Of a DNA stretch of 64,000 nt, positions 21,316-31,267 are shown piece after piece. Numbering within the stretch: position 1 is the first letter of the stretch; every line of letters begins with the position of its first letter. The notes beneath the pieces were generated by a model. The model had not been told where the DNA came from, did not search any database, and worked only from the letters and a program-made list of their open reading frames with translations. Origin of the DNA: Vibrio quintilis (lineage in GTDB: Bacteria > Pseudomonadota > Gammaproteobacteria > Enterobacterales > Vibrionaceae); contig NZ_AP024898.1 in NCBI RefSeq assembly GCF_024529975.1, forward strand, positions 930,001 to 994,000, read 5' to 3'. The position numbers and the translations under genes were made by a program.

Positions 21316-23310
21316 ATGAACTCTATCCAATATACATTAATAACCCTACTTGCTGCCTGTAGTAATGTACATGCGTCAACAACGCCTTTCCCGATCGATT
21401 CAATGGACTCTTTTGTCATTCAGAAAGGCAATATTCTCATGCTTGACAAAAAACCCTTTAGATTTGCGGGAACAAATAATTATTACATGCACTATCGTTC
21501 ACCCAAATTAATCGATGCGGTATTAGATGATGCAAAATCAATGGGGCTCAATACAATACGTGTATGGGGATTCATGGAAGGCATTACTCATGATCATACA
21601 ATGCAAGCCAAACCTGGTGTTTTCACTCCACCAGCGGGTACTAACAATGCATTAGATAAATTAGATTACACCATATCTGAAGCAAAAAAACGGGGCATCA
21701 GAGTGATTGTAGTACTAACTAATAACTGGGGTGATTTTGGTGGCATGCCTCAGTATGTGAAGTGGTTTAATGGCTCTAATCATGATGACTTCTACAGAAA
21801 TTCAGGTATCAAAAACGCTTATAAAGCTTATGTAAAACATATGGTCGAACATAAGAACATCTATACCGGAATTGCGAACAAAGATGAACCAGCAATTATG
21901 ACCTGGGAGTTAGCTAATGAACCAAGAGCCCAATCAGATACCAGTGGTAATCTATTGTATAACTGGGCTAAAGAAATGAGTAATTACGTTCATAAACTAG
22001 CTCCGAAACAACTCATAGCTCTTGGCTCTGAAGGTTTCTTCAATCGATCCAATCAAAGTGACTGGACCTATAATGGTAGTGAAGGCGTTGACTGGGAACG
22101 AATTTTAACGTTACCTCATATCAATTACGGAACTTTCCACCTATATCCAGAGCACTGGGGTAAACACAACTCCGAAAAATGGGGGACACGATGGATAGAA
22201 GAGCATGCGATTGCAGCTAAAAAAGCAAATAAACCAGCTGTATTAGAAGAGTATGGTATTGGAAAAAGCGAACTTAAAAACCGAGACTTTATTTATCAAA
22301 AATGGACCCAGTCTGCTTATAATTCAGGACTTGCAGGAAGCATGTTCTGGCTTTTAACTAGCTTCGATCCAGATCAATCAGACAAACTCTATCCCGATTA
22401 TGACGGTTTCCGTATTTTGAATGATGATAGCCGGACTACACAAATTTTGACAAATCATTCACGTCAAATGCGTGGAATGCATTATTCACAAAAGGATGTT
22501 GTCTATCTCTCCTATCCCATCAATGGCATGAAAATTTCTGAACAACATTTCACAGTTCAAAGTTACCCAATGCCAAAACCAGACAACCAGGTAGAAAAAG
22601 TACAGCTTCGGGTTCCAGAAAATAATTTAACTCTGGATATGACAGATCCGGACGGTGATGGTTATTATGAAACAAGTATCAAAGCAAGCGATATCGGCTA
22701 TGGAGAAAAAACATTCATTTCCGTTGCAAGCTTTGCAAAAGGAGAACGCCAAACAGATAAAATAAAAGTTGAAATTGATAAACCAATTAAAGGCTATGAA
22801 GTCGGAACAAAATACGACTTCAGTGATGGCACTACTCAGGGATGGCAAAAAGACGGGACCTGGCAGGCAAAATGGAAAACACCTTCTTTAGAAGCTAGTA
22901 ATGATTTGGGAAGCCCAATGCTCAAACTCAACATGGTTTGGTCTGGAGAAAATGATTGGGAAGAACTTAAAATACGTAACCCGGCAGTACGTAACTTTGC
23001 TCAGCATACTAAAATGCGTTATACGCTGTATGTACCAACAAACAAAGAAGATATCGGTGGTTTACGACCATATGCAGCTTTAGGTGATGGTTGGGTAAAA
23101 CTTGATTCTGATAAACACAGGATTCAGGTTAAAGAGTTGGAAAAAGTTAACCTTAACAATAAATCGTTTTATAAACAAACTGTTGAAATCGATCTTGGTG
23201 ACGTATCCAAAAAATTACCGGATATGTTTTTATGTATTGTCGGAGATAAATTGCCGTTAAATGGTTCGATTTATATTGCTGATATCGAATTTTTAGACCC
23301 TGTTTACTGA
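21316..23310 (+). CDS. GH5 (subfamily 7-like) endo-beta-1,4-mannanase with C-terminal mannan-binding module
   Basis: This 664-residue secreted glycosidase has an N-terminal signal containing a possible lipobox L-A-A-C (Cys15), so it may be anchored to the cell surface. The GH5 barrel (about 30-380) shows FRFAGTNNYYMHY, WELANEPRA with acid/base Glu202, and LEEYG with the nucleophile at about residue 312. This is the pattern of GH5_7 mannanases known from fungi and bacteria. A small beta-rich linker follows, and the last ~170 residues begin YDFSDGTTQGWQKDG like CBM27/CBM23 mannan-binding modules. It is divergent from the binding-protein operon and ends at a terminator. Confidence 0.86.
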   Translation: MNSIQYTLITLLAACSNVHASTTPFPIDSMDSFVIQKGNILMLDKKPFRFAGTNNYYMHYRSPKLIDAVLDDAKSMGLNTIRVWGFMEGITHDHTMQAKPGVFTPPAGTNNALDKLDYTISEAKKRGIRVIVVLTNNWGDFGGMPQYVKWFNGSNHDDFYRNSGIKNAYKAYVKHMVEHKNIYTGIANKDEPAIMTWELANEPRAQSDTSGNLLYNWAKEMSNYVHKLAPKQLIALGSEGFFNRSNQSDWTYNGSEGVDWERILTLPHINYGTFHLYPEHWGKHNSEKWGTRWIEEHAIAAKKANKPAVLEEYGIGKSELKNRDFIYQKWTQSAYNSGLAGSMFWLLTSFDPDQSDKLYPDYDGFRILNDDSRTTQILTNHSRQMRGMHYSQKDVVYLSYPINGMKISEQHFTVQSYPMPKPDNQVEKVQLRVPENNLTLDMTDPDGDGYYETSIKASDIGYGEKTFISVASFAKGERQTDKIKVEIDKPIKGYEVGTKYDFSDGTTQGWQKDGTWQAKWKTPSLEASNDLGSPMLKLNMVWSGENDWEELKIRNPAVRNFAQHTKMRYTLYVPTNKEDIGGLRPYAALGDGWVKLDSDKHRIQVKELEKVNLNNKSFYKQTVEIDLGDVSKKLPDMFLCIVGDKLPLNGSIYIADIEFLDPVY

Positions 23311-23341
23311 TTCTTTTCCTGACAAGAAATCTCATCACAAA

Positions 23342-23370
23342 AAAACGCCAGTGAAAAAATCTGGCGTTTT
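23342..23370. terminator. Bidirectional terminator between mannanase and manA
   Basis: AAAACGCCAG (23342-23351) pairs with CTGGCGTTTT (23361-23370). A-rich and T-rich flanks allow function in both directions between the convergent mannanase and manA genes. Confidence 0.85.
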
Positions 23371-23415
23371 ATCTAAATATAAATACAGATTAATTAATCA
23401 AAAAGACGACTTAAC

Positions 23416-24633
23416 TTAACAGTATGCTCTGGCAACTCGTCCCTTACATTGCACGCGATAACATTGTGCATAAGCCGGTATAAATACGGACTCTCCTTTA
23501 TTGATCATACAAGAGTCACCATTAGCATGAATCAATAGCATAGTCGCATCCAACGGAAGTAGTATTTCCGCACTACTAACACTCATTTCTCTCTGATATG
23601 AATCTTCTATAATCGCAAATTTAAAATCATCAACCGGAATAGAATATTCAGCAATACCGTTTTCTGACTCAGGAGACAATAATAAACTGTCATAAGGCTT
23701 TTCTTCAAAGACAGTACAGGAAGCTAACTCAGCAACATCAATATATTTAGGCGTTAATCCAGCGCGAAGAACATTATCCGAATTTGCCATAATTTCTAAG
23801 CCAGTTCCTTTAAGATAAGCATGAGGCGTTTCAGCATCCAGATACATAGCTTCCCCCGGTTTTAATGTAATAACATTCAAAATGAGCGGAGCAAATAAAC
23901 CGATATCTCCCGGATACTGTGCTGCCAATTCAGAAATTAATTCAAAAACAGGATCTTTAGACAATTTAGTCTGAGCCAAAAGCACAACCAGTGCCATTTC
24001 TTTTTCTTCCCCTTCCAAAGACAATAACCCTGAAAAAAATCTTGCCAGACCTTCTGCATCCGGGTGATGAATAAGATCTTTTACAAGATCACTAATTTCT
24101 GGAATAGCTAAACGGGAAAAGTTTTCAATGACAGCTGTAATTGAGCGAAAACCATTCATCGCCTGATATTCCGTCAATGCGTAAACCAATTCCGGTTTAT
24201 GATTAGGATCCTTGTAATTTCGATTGTAAGCATTCATTGGTATTTCCAGTTCATTTTCCCTGGCAAAACCGACTTCAGCCTGAGTTTTGTTTGGATGAAC
24301 CTGAATCGACAAAGCATTCCCGGCAGCAAGCACTTTGAAAAGATAGGGAAGTTCACCAAAACGCTTATAAACGTGTTCACCTAACACTGCCATCTGATTT
24401 TGCGCGATAAGTTCAGACAGTTTGATTTCTTTTCCGTTTACTTTAACCGATGAACATCCGTTTGGATGGGCACCCATCCAGATTTCCGCTTGTGGTTCCC
24501 CGTTTTCATTAGCAATGCCAAATAAACAACTTATAGACGTTGTACTTCCCCACGCATAATTTTGAATAATGTTTTTCATTGGAAAAAAAACAGGTTGGAC
24601 GATATTGTCATGAAAATTCATTGCACAAGACAT
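23416..24633 (-). CDS. manA: Mannose-6-phosphate isomerase, class I (first copy)
   Basis: This zinc enzyme interconverts mannose-6-phosphate and fructose-6-phosphate. Visible family motifs are NIIQNYAWGS, EIWMGAHPNG, the metal-site segment SIQVHPNKTQAE, NHKPELVYAL, and YLDAETPHAYLKGTGLEIMANSDNV (written in parts: AETPHAYLKG and MANSDNVLRAG). The 405 residues are normal. It lies 70 bases after the mannose-type PTS gene on the same strand, so imported mannose-6-phosphate passes directly to glycolysis. The arrangement resembles VC1826-VC1827 of V. cholerae. AAAGG lies nine bases before the chosen ATG. Confidence 0.94.
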   Translation of the reverse strand: MSCAMNFHDNIVQPVFFPMKNIIQNYAWGSTTSISCLFGIANENGEPQAEIWMGAHPNGCSSVKVNGKEIKLSELIAQNQMAVLGEHVYKRFGELPYLFKVLAAGNALSIQVHPNKTQAEVGFARENELEIPMNAYNRNYKDPNHKPELVYALTEYQAMNGFRSITAVIENFSRLAIPEISDLVKDLIHHPDAEGLARFFSGLLSLEGEEKEMALVVLLAQTKLSKDPVFELISELAAQYPGDIGLFAPLILNVITLKPGEAMYLDAETPHAYLKGTGLEIMANSDNVLRAGLTPKYIDVAELASCTVFEEKPYDSLLLSPESENGIAEYSIPVDDFKFAIIEDSYQREMSVSSAEILLPLDATMLLIHANGDSCMINKGESVFIPAYAQCYRVQCKGRVARAYC

Positions 24634-24703
24634 GATTAATTACCTTTAAAAATAAATGGCTCACACATACCTATGTAAGCCATTGAGAATTGAGAGAAAT
24701 AAG

Positions 24704-26605
24704 TTAGGCAGCAGCAGCCATTAATCTGGCTTTGCGAATTTTCTTCAAAGTAATGCAGGTAAGTGCAGTAACAAATGAGCCGGCAATCATGCATAGCAAT
24801 GCAAGCAACGGATCATTCATTGCACCTAACAAAGCAACTACTGGACCACCATGTGCAACGCTGTCTGTAATACCAAATGAAAATGCCATTACTGCAGCTA
24901 CTATAGATCCCAGCATGTTTGCAGGAATAACGGAGACCGGATCCTGCGCGGCGAAAGGAATTGCACCTTCGGAAATACCAACCAGCCCCATTGCACCAGC
25001 AGCTTTACCTGTTTCTAATTCAGATTTTTCAAAGATATCCAGTTTACGACCAAGAAAAGTTGCAATCCCCATACCCAAAGGTGCAACAGGAATCGCACAG
25101 GCCATGGCTCCCATAAATTGTGTTTGGCCACTCGCAATCATGCCGACAGAAAACAGGAATGCGACTTTATTAAATGGACCTCCCATATCAAAGCCAGCCA
25201 TACCTCCAAGCACAATACCAAGCAGAACGACGTTGCCGGAACTCATACTGGTCAACATAGCAGTCAAGCCGTCCATCAGGCTGGCAATTGGTGCACCAAT
25301 AACAAAAATAAACAAACCGGCAATAAATAATGAACCTGTAATTGGCGCAATCATGATAGGAACTAATGGCTGAATAAACTTATGATAATTAACCGAAGTT
25401 ATCCATTTCACGAAATACCCGACGAGTAGTCCGGCAATAATGGCACCAATAAAGCCTGTACCAGCTTCAGCTCCGTAAAAAGAACCATGATTTGCAATCC
25501 AGCCACCGATCAGACCTGGGGCTAATGCAGGGCGATCAGCAATGGCATACGCGATATAGCCAGCCAAAATAGGGATCATCAACGTAAAAGCAACAACACC
25601 AACATCCAGAATCTGATTCCACATACTACCCGGAGGAATAGCCATACCAGACTCTGTCGGTTCTCCTCCGATAGCGAGCGATAATGCGATTAATAAACCA
25701 CCGGTCACAACAAATGGAATCATGTGAGATACACCATTCATCAAAAACCGGTACATATCTGAACGAGCCTGTGAGGCTTTATTGGAAACAGATTGAGCAC
25801 AACCCTGTTCTGCTTCATATACAGGAGAAGATAATGCCTGATTAATTAATCCCTTAGCATCCTTAATAGGCGCTTTCACATTGGTTTTTATCAGACGTTT
25901 ACCGGCAAATCGGGCCATATCCACTTGTTTATCACAAGCAACAATTATCGCATCTGCACATTGTATTTCGTCTTCTGTCGGACTGTTCTTAACACCGATT
26001 GAACCGTTAGTCTCAACCTTTATCTGGTAACCAAGTGCTGACGCCCCTTTTTCCAAAGCTTCGGCAGCTAAATAAGTATGTGCAACACCAGCAGGACAAC
26101 CAGTGACACCGATAACAAAACCTTTTGTTTCAATATTTGAATCAGTAGCTAAAACATCCTTCTTCTCAAGTAATAAAGCTAAAGCCTGATCGTTTGTTTC
26201 TGCCTTAAGAAAGCTGTCAATAAATCCTTCTTCTATTAACTTGGAAGAAAGTTCGGCTAACACTTCGATATGATGATTATCACCACCATCAGGTGAAGCA
26301 ATCATGAAAAACAGCTTTGAAGGCTGACCATCTTCTGCGCCGTATTCAATACCATTCCGGCTCACACCAATCACAACTGCAGGTTCAAGTACTGCAGAAC
26401 TTTTAGCATGAGGCAGAGCCACACCATCTTCAAACCCTGTATTACCAAGCTTTTCACGTGCTTTGATATCTTCCAGGAACTTCTCTTTATCTGAAATGCG
26501 CTTTTGTGAATAAAGAACATCAATTAATTCTTTAAATACTTCTTCTTTAGAATTTGCCTTCAGATCAAGACTAATTAATTTCTCATTAATTAATTTAGTG
26601 ATCAT
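24704..26605 (-). CDS. Fructose-superfamily PTS EIIABC, probable mannose transporter
   Basis: This single-chain permease imports and phosphorylates a sugar. EIIA occupies about residues 1-150 with the phospho-His in GVALPHAKSS. EIIB (about 160-260) has the active Cys in GVTGCPAGVAHTYLA. EIIC (about 285-620) has [18 protein letters not shown]. The order is A-B-C, as in MngA and FruA-type proteins. Position before manA and the match to the V. cholerae locus that takes up mannose make mannose the likely substrate. AAAAGGGG precedes the start. The divergent AraC gene is its likely regulator. Confidence 0.9.
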   Translation of the reverse strand: MITKLINEKLISLDLKANSKEEVFKELIDVLYSQKRISDKEKFLEDIKAREKLGNTGFEDGVALPHAKSSAVLEPAVVIGVSRNGIEYGAEDGQPSKLFFMIASPDGGDNHHIEVLAELSSKLIEEGFIDSFLKAETNDQALALLLEKKDVLATDSNIETKGFVIGVTGCPAGVAHTYLAAEALEKGASALGYQIKVETNGSIGVKNSPTEDEIQCADAIIVACDKQVDMARFAGKRLIKTNVKAPIKDAKGLINQALSSPVYEAEQGCAQSVSNKASQARSDMYRFLMNGVSHMIPFVVTGGLLIALSLAIGGEPTESGMAIPPGSMWNQILDVGVVAFTLMIPILAGYIAYAIADRPALAPGLIGGWIANHGSFYGAEAGTGFIGAIIAGLLVGYFVKWITSVNYHKFIQPLVPIMIAPITGSLFIAGLFIFVIGAPIASLMDGLTAMLTSMSSGNVVLLGIVLGGMAGFDMGGPFNKVAFLFSVGMIASGQTQFMGAMACAIPVAPLGMGIATFLGRKLDIFEKSELETGKAAGAMGLVGISEGAIPFAAQDPVSVIPANMLGSIVAAVMAFSFGITDSVAHGGPVVALLGAMNDPLLALLCMIAGSFVTALTCITLKKIRKARLMAAAA

Positions 26606-26897
26606 ATAACACCCCTTTTATTATATGTGTCGTTCGAGGGGTATTTTTATTCTTATCTCAATTCTGGACTAGTGAAGAAAAAACGCATTAACTGGAAAAA
26701 TGTATCACCATAAGTGTAATGTGATGTTGATCGTCACGGCTGTCGGTAAAGTTCGAAGAGTAACACTCACAAAAGAACACAACCTATTGAATTTATTCTT
26801 ATTAAGATAAATCCAATCAAGAAAGATAGTATTCCTAAATAAAAAATTACTGTATTTTTGATACTTTAACTGGATTATTGTAACGTTTAATCAGAAG

Positions 26898-26913
26898 TGT
26901 GATTTTACTCAAT
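26898..26913. promoter_or_regulatory. CRP-like site in the manA-PTS / araC intergenic region
   Basis: TGTGATTTTACTCAAT keeps the TGTGA half and three of five bases of the second half at the right spacing. The 364-base divergent region around it (26606-26969) is AT-rich and otherwise shows only a weak AACGTT palindrome at 26878-26891. Confidence 0.35.
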
Positions 26914-26969
26914 AGGCAATTTTTCAATTTCGTTATATATCTATTTGTATCATCTCACAGGTACACGAC

Positions 26970-27809
26970 ATGATTTTTTCTGACTTAATTTCATCAATAT
27001 TAGCTGAACGCGAACCATTTAATCACATCTGGTTTGCCGGCGATTTTCATACTCCTCCTGAATTTAGTTATCAGGTGAATTTTCCCCGCTTAGAATTAGT
27101 ATTGGCAGGCGAATACATCAATGAAATCGAAAATGATGAAAAGATGATAATGCATATCACCGCTAAACCTGGTGATGCCATTTTCATTCCGCCAAACTGT
27201 TGGAATAAGCCTGACTGGAATACCGACTGTTCCGTTCTAAGTATGTTATTTGGAAGGCGTCAGTTAGGGCTGAGTTTTGTCAGCAAAAAAAAAGGAGAAG
27301 ATAATTTTTACGATGTGCAAAAACACAGTATTCAAACCCGTTCCGGATTTGCCATCGATAATATTCTGGAAGCATTAAGCTCACTAGCCAGAGAGAGTCA
27401 TAAGAAACCAATGGATGAACTGCTATTACAAGCACTACTCCAGTACTGTAGAACAATGCTCGACGCACCTACAGAGCAATCACATAACCGGATAAAAGAT
27501 CTCTATCAGGGTATCTGTATTTATATCCAAGAAAACTTCCATCGAACAATTACTCGCGACAATATCGCCAAACGATTCAGTCTGTCTCCGAATCACCTAT
27601 CACGGTTATTCAGACAACAAGGGCATATGACCTTAGCCGATTACATAACATGGGTTCGAATTGACCGGGCAAAATTTATGCTCAAAAAATATAACTTCAA
27701 ATTAAACGAAGTTGCTATACGTTGTGGATTCAAAGATGTGAACTATTTTTGTCGCGTTTTTAAAACGCGGACAGGGAAAACTCCTTCTGAATATCGCAGT
27801 TCACTCTGA
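26970..27809 (+). CDS. AraC family regulator of the mannose PTS genes
   Basis: This 279-residue protein has an N-terminal cupin-like sensor (FPRLELVLAGEYINEI, KPGDAIFIPPNCWNKP) and a C-terminal AraC HTH domain with ITRDNIAKRFSLSPNHLSRL and a second helix pair CGFKDVNYFCRVFKTRTGKT. It is divergent from the EIIABC-manA pair and convergent with the EIIA and EIIB genes, as in the VC1825 region of V. cholerae. It probably activates mannose uptake; the ligand is unknown. Confidence 0.87.
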   Translation: MIFSDLISSILAEREPFNHIWFAGDFHTPPEFSYQVNFPRLELVLAGEYINEIENDEKMIMHITAKPGDAIFIPPNCWNKPDWNTDCSVLSMLFGRRQLGLSFVSKKKGEDNFYDVQKHSIQTRSGFAIDNILEALSSLARESHKKPMDELLLQALLQYCRTMLDAPTEQSHNRIKDLYQGICIYIQENFHRTITRDNIAKRFSLSPNHLSRLFRQQGHMTLADYITWVRIDRAKFMLKKYNFKLNEVAIRCGFKDVNYFCRVFKTRTGKTPSEYRSSL

Positions 27810-27833
27810 ATGCCCGAACAAAGACAAAAAAAA

Positions 27834-28610
27834 CTACAGCAGAAGTCGTGAAGAAGCATACATCAGTAAAGCCTGAATATCAGCGCTGTTGCGGGTCAAC
27901 AACAACCGCTCACCTATCGGTTCACACAACAAATTACGCGTCAGATTTGTCGCTGCTATAATTTGTGCTTTAGTTGGTTGTTCCGGCAACACTAACCCTA
28001 TTGCTAAATGAACGCTTCCCATATTCGAAGACCAGTCTATGGGAGAATCACTTGTTATAACAGCAATAGTAAGCTGCTCAACAGGCTTAAACATCACATG
28101 AGGCAAAGCAATCCCAGGAAACATGCACGTTGCAGAACGCTCTTCTCTTTTGATAAAGGCTAAAATCAGTTCATCTGTATTTGATGGATAAATCATATTT
28201 GCCAAACCACTTAAACATTCAAACTGAGTTAACGATGTCTGAGCTTTAGCATAGTGCCAGTTCACTTCACAAGAAGGTGAAAATACCGACAACCTATCCA
28301 CCAGATTCTCAGAAAATTCATATTGAGTTTTTGCCCCAACTAACACGAAGTATTCCGCTATAATATCTTTTAAAACAAAACAGGCTAATTCGGCATCAAC
28401 CCCTATAGCAGTAATCTGGCATAAATCACCAACATGTAATCCAGCTTTAAATACTGATACAGACTTATTTAACTCTGCACATCGATTTTTGGTAATGTTG
28501 ATAATATGGATGATACTTTTAAACTTCTTTGCCAGCCGACTTAATGGTGATGCCACGCGGGCACTTACACTGGCATCACTGACAAAAAAAGTAATCTGAT
28601 ATTCATGCAT
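27834..28610 (-). CDS. PTS protein with degenerate HPr-like domain fused to fructose-type EIIA
   Basis: The first ~90 residues align in layout with HPr (strand YQITFFV, helix SARVASPLSRLAKKF, then KSVSVFKAG like the Ser46 loop), but Ser16 stands where HPr has its phosphorylated His; Arg18 is kept. The C-terminal ~150 residues are a fructose/mannitol-type EIIA with the phospho-His in MFPGIALPHVMF. The fusion probably accepts phosphate through EIIA alone or from another HPr. It precedes the EIIB gene's stop-start region by reading in the same direction: the EIIB gene at 28922 comes first, and this one starts nine bases after it. Confidence 0.78.
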   Translation of the reverse strand: MHEYQITFFVSDASVSARVASPLSRLAKKFKSIIHIINITKNRCAELNKSVSVFKAGLHVGDLCQITAIGVDAELACFVLKDIIAEYFVLVGAKTQYEFSENLVDRLSVFSPSCEVNWHYAKAQTSLTQFECLSGLANMIYPSNTDELILAFIKREERSATCMFPGIALPHVMFKPVEQLTIAVITSDSPIDWSSNMGSVHLAIGLVLPEQPTKAQIIAATNLTRNLLCEPIGERLLLTRNSADIQALLMYASSRLLL

Positions 28611-28619
28611 TCGGATTTA

Positions 28620-28922
28620 TTACTTTCGACAATGAATAAGAAGAACTTTATCTACATTAAGCAAAACGTCTTCAATTGGGATATGAATGACATTCATTCC
28701 ATCAAAACGAGCAGCTTGCTCTATTTCAATATCTGATACAATCAGCACTTTATCTGCCTGAGAAATATCCTGAGGAGTAAGTTGATTCTCAATTCCCATC
28801 GCTCCCTGAGTTTCAACTTTGATGTGTACATTATATTTAGGGGCTGATTTCATAAGAGCATCAGCAGCCATATATGTATGAGCAATACCTGTTGGGCACG
28901 CTGTCACCGCAACGATTTTCAT
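28620..28922 (-). CDS. Fructose-type PTS EIIB subunit
   Basis: This 100-residue stand-alone phosphocarrier receives phosphate on the Cys of the motif TACPTGIAHTYMAADAL, and then IKVETQGAMGIEN follows as in every fructose-type EIIB. It is first in a two-gene unit with the HPr-like/EIIA protein, and it is divergent from the EIIABC at 29126. It may serve either neighbouring EIIC. Homologues occupy the same place in V. cholerae (VC1823 region). Confidence 0.9.
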   Translation of the reverse strand: MKIVAVTACPTGIAHTYMAADALMKSAPKYNVHIKVETQGAMGIENQLTPQDISQADKVLIVSDIEIEQAARFDGMNVIHIPIEDVLLNVDKVLLIHCRK

Positions 28923-29125
28923 GATTATTCTCTATTGTGTATTTGAGTGAATCTTATCATATGTATCCCCGTATAAGTTGACTTAGGACGATTAAAATAA
29001 ACGACCATCATCACAAAATTTTTTCTGTGGTACATTAGTCCAGCAGATGTTCTTTTCTTCCTATTTTTATAACTTCTGCGTTGATTACTCTATGCTCAAA
29101 CATATAAATAAAGGGTGACAAAACA

Positions 29126-30988
29126 ATGAATATTACAAACCTTATTGAGCCCGAGATCATCTGTTTGGATCTGAAAGCTCAAACCAAAGATGAAGTGCTG
29201 AAAGAACTCGTTGAGTTACTAAACAACGCAGGTAAGCTCTCAGATAAAAAGCAATACTTAGCCGATGTTTGGAAACGGGAAGAAATTGGCAATACAGGTT
29301 TTGAAGATGGTATCGCAATTCCACATGCTAAAAGTAAATCTGTTGCAAAACCCGCTGTTGCTGTAGGCATTAGTCGCACCGGAATCGATTATGGTGCAGA
29401 AGATGGCGAACTTTCCGATGTATTTTTTATGCTCGCCTCTCCTGACGGTGATGATAACCATCACATTGAAGTTTTGGCTCAGATATCCAACAAACTCATC
29501 GAAGACGGTTTTATCACAAAACTCAAATCAGCAAAAACCGTTGAGCAAGCCAGAGCAATGCTTACTGATATGCCATCAACAACATCTTCTCAACAACCGG
29601 CCATATCCGAAGATTTTTCTCCGGCCCCAAAAAGTCAATGGAAACAGAATTTGGGCAGGGCAAAAGAACACCTTTTATTTGGTACATCACATATGATCCC
29701 ATTCATCGTTGCTGGTGGTGTACTGTTGTCTTTATCTGTCATGATCTCTGGTCAGGGTGCAGTTCCAGAAGGCGGAATTCTTGCTGATATCGCCAAGATG
29801 GGAATTGCCGGACTAACATTGTTTACAGCAGTGCTTGGTGGATATATTGCCTACTCTATTGCGGATAAACCAGGGTTAGCTCCTGGTATGATTGGCTCCT
29901 GGATTGCCGTCAGCCAATATAGTACTGGTTTCCTTGGCGCAATCGTTGTTGGGTTTTTCGCGGGTTTTGTCGTCCGTACACTTAAAAAGATTAAATTACC
30001 AGACAGCATGAGCTCCCTCGGTTCAATCTTTATTTATCCCTTAGTAGGAACATTCATTACCTGCGGTGCCGTTATGTGGCTGATCGGCTCTCCAATTGCC
30101 CATGCAATGACCGCTATGAATGGATGGTTAGCAGGAATGGCAGGATCAGGTAAAGTTCTCTTAGGTTCGATCCTTGGTGCTATGACTGCCTTTGATATGG
30201 GTGGACCAATCAATAAAGTCGCAACATTATTTGCACAAACTCAAGTTGATACCCAACCATGGTTGATGGGTGGTGTTGGTATTGCTATTTGTACTCCTCC
30301 GTTAGGTATGGCATTGGCTACTTTCCTTGCACCGAAAAAATTTAAACGAGATGAACTAGAAGCCGGTAAGGCCGCTGGTATCATGGGAATGATTGGGATT
30401 AGTGAAGGAGCAATACCATTCGCAGCCGCAGACCCTGCACGAGTCATCCCGGCAATTGTTGCTGGTGGTATCGTTGGTAACGTTACTGGTTTTATTTTCC
30501 ACGTCATTAACCACGCGCCATGGGGTGGCTGGATCGTACTGCCTGTCGTAGATGGAAAAATCGGATATATTGTCGGTACCATAGCAGGTTCTCTAACCAC
30601 CGCATTAGTAGTCATTTTCCTAAAAAAAGTCGTTAATGAAGATGACGAATATGAACTAGAAAACACTCAGGTCTATAGCTCCGTTCAGGGAGAAGGAGAA
30701 GCAGACATTCTGGCAATAACATCATGTCCTTCCGGTGTTGCTCATACATTCCTTGCGGCAAAATCTTTAGAAAAAGCAGCTCATCTTCTGGGCATAAAAA
30801 TTAAAGTTGAAACACAGGGTGCGAATGGAATCAGCAATCGCATCACACCTAAAGATGTCGAAAATGCCAAGTTCATTATTTTTGCTCATGATGTGGCGAT
30901 AAAGGAACCAGAAAGATTTAAAAACATCCCACAACGAGATGTAAGCACGAAAGAAGCCATGCGTAATGCAGCCGCACTGCTGCAGTAA
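29126..30988 (+). CDS. Fructose-superfamily PTS permease with A-C-B domain order
   Basis: This is a second complete PTS permease. EIIA (about 1-150) has the His in GIAIPHAKSK. EIIC (about 170-500) has FDMGGPINKVATLF and [22 protein letters not shown] comes last (about 525-620) with TSCPSGVAHTFLAA. The order A-C-B differs from the A-B-C protein at 24704. Its own EIIA and EIIB make it self-sufficient, so the separate EIIA and EIIB encoded just upstream on the other strand are redundant or modulatory. The sugar is not certain; fructose or a mannose-like hexose is likely. A clear terminator follows. Confidence 0.88.
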   Translation: MNITNLIEPEIICLDLKAQTKDEVLKELVELLNNAGKLSDKKQYLADVWKREEIGNTGFEDGIAIPHAKSKSVAKPAVAVGISRTGIDYGAEDGELSDVFFMLASPDGDDNHHIEVLAQISNKLIEDGFITKLKSAKTVEQARAMLTDMPSTTSSQQPAISEDFSPAPKSQWKQNLGRAKEHLLFGTSHMIPFIVAGGVLLSLSVMISGQGAVPEGGILADIAKMGIAGLTLFTAVLGGYIAYSIADKPGLAPGMIGSWIAVSQYSTGFLGAIVVGFFAGFVVRTLKKIKLPDSMSSLGSIFIYPLVGTFITCGAVMWLIGSPIAHAMTAMNGWLAGMAGSGKVLLGSILGAMTAFDMGGPINKVATLFAQTQVDTQPWLMGGVGIAICTPPLGMALATFLAPKKFKRDELEAGKAAGIMGMIGISEGAIPFAAADPARVIPAIVAGGIVGNVTGFIFHVINHAPWGGWIVLPVVDGKIGYIVGTIAGSLTTALVVIFLKKVVNEDDEYELENTQVYSSVQGEGEADILAITSCPSGVAHTFLAAKSLEKAAHLLGIKIKVETQGANGISNRITPKDVENAKFIIFAHDVAIKEPERFKNIPQRDVSTKEAMRNAAALLQ

Positions 30989-31029
30989 GATTAAGTTCCT
31001 AATAGTCCTCCCCCCGGACTATGCTCCTC

Positions 31030-31052
31030 GGCCCCTATTAGGGGCCTTTTTT
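31030..31052 (+). terminator. Rho-independent terminator after the A-C-B PTS gene
   Basis: GGCCCCT (31030-31036) pairs with AGGGGCC (31040-31046) around a 3-base loop, followed by six T. The rest of the 279-base gap to the porin stop is AT-rich without a visible gene. Confidence 0.88.
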
Positions 31053-31267
31053 ATCAAAGAATTTCGAAAAAAATAAAAATAGACTTTTAAAAGCTAACTT
31101 CAACACTTATTTTAACTCAGGAAAGAACGCATTCTCTCCAGAGTTTTTTATATTGGATAATTATTGTTTGGTTTTCACCTTGTACTTATATTTCCTGCTA
31201 GCAGAACTGCATTAACAACCTACACCCATTATATAATGAAATATAATACAAGGTTATTCTTATATAA

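Noticed and set aside
22103..22116. TTTTAACGTTACCT inside the large mannanase gene as an operator
   Set aside because: Only about 10 of 14 positions match and it is in coding sequence, so chance is likely.
26715..26740. GTGATGTTGATCGTCAC as a CRP site
   Set aside because: The half-sites are nine bases apart instead of six.
26878..26891. TTGTAACGTTTAAT before the AraC gene as a mannan operator
   Set aside because: Right half-site is missing; only about 9 of 14 positions match.
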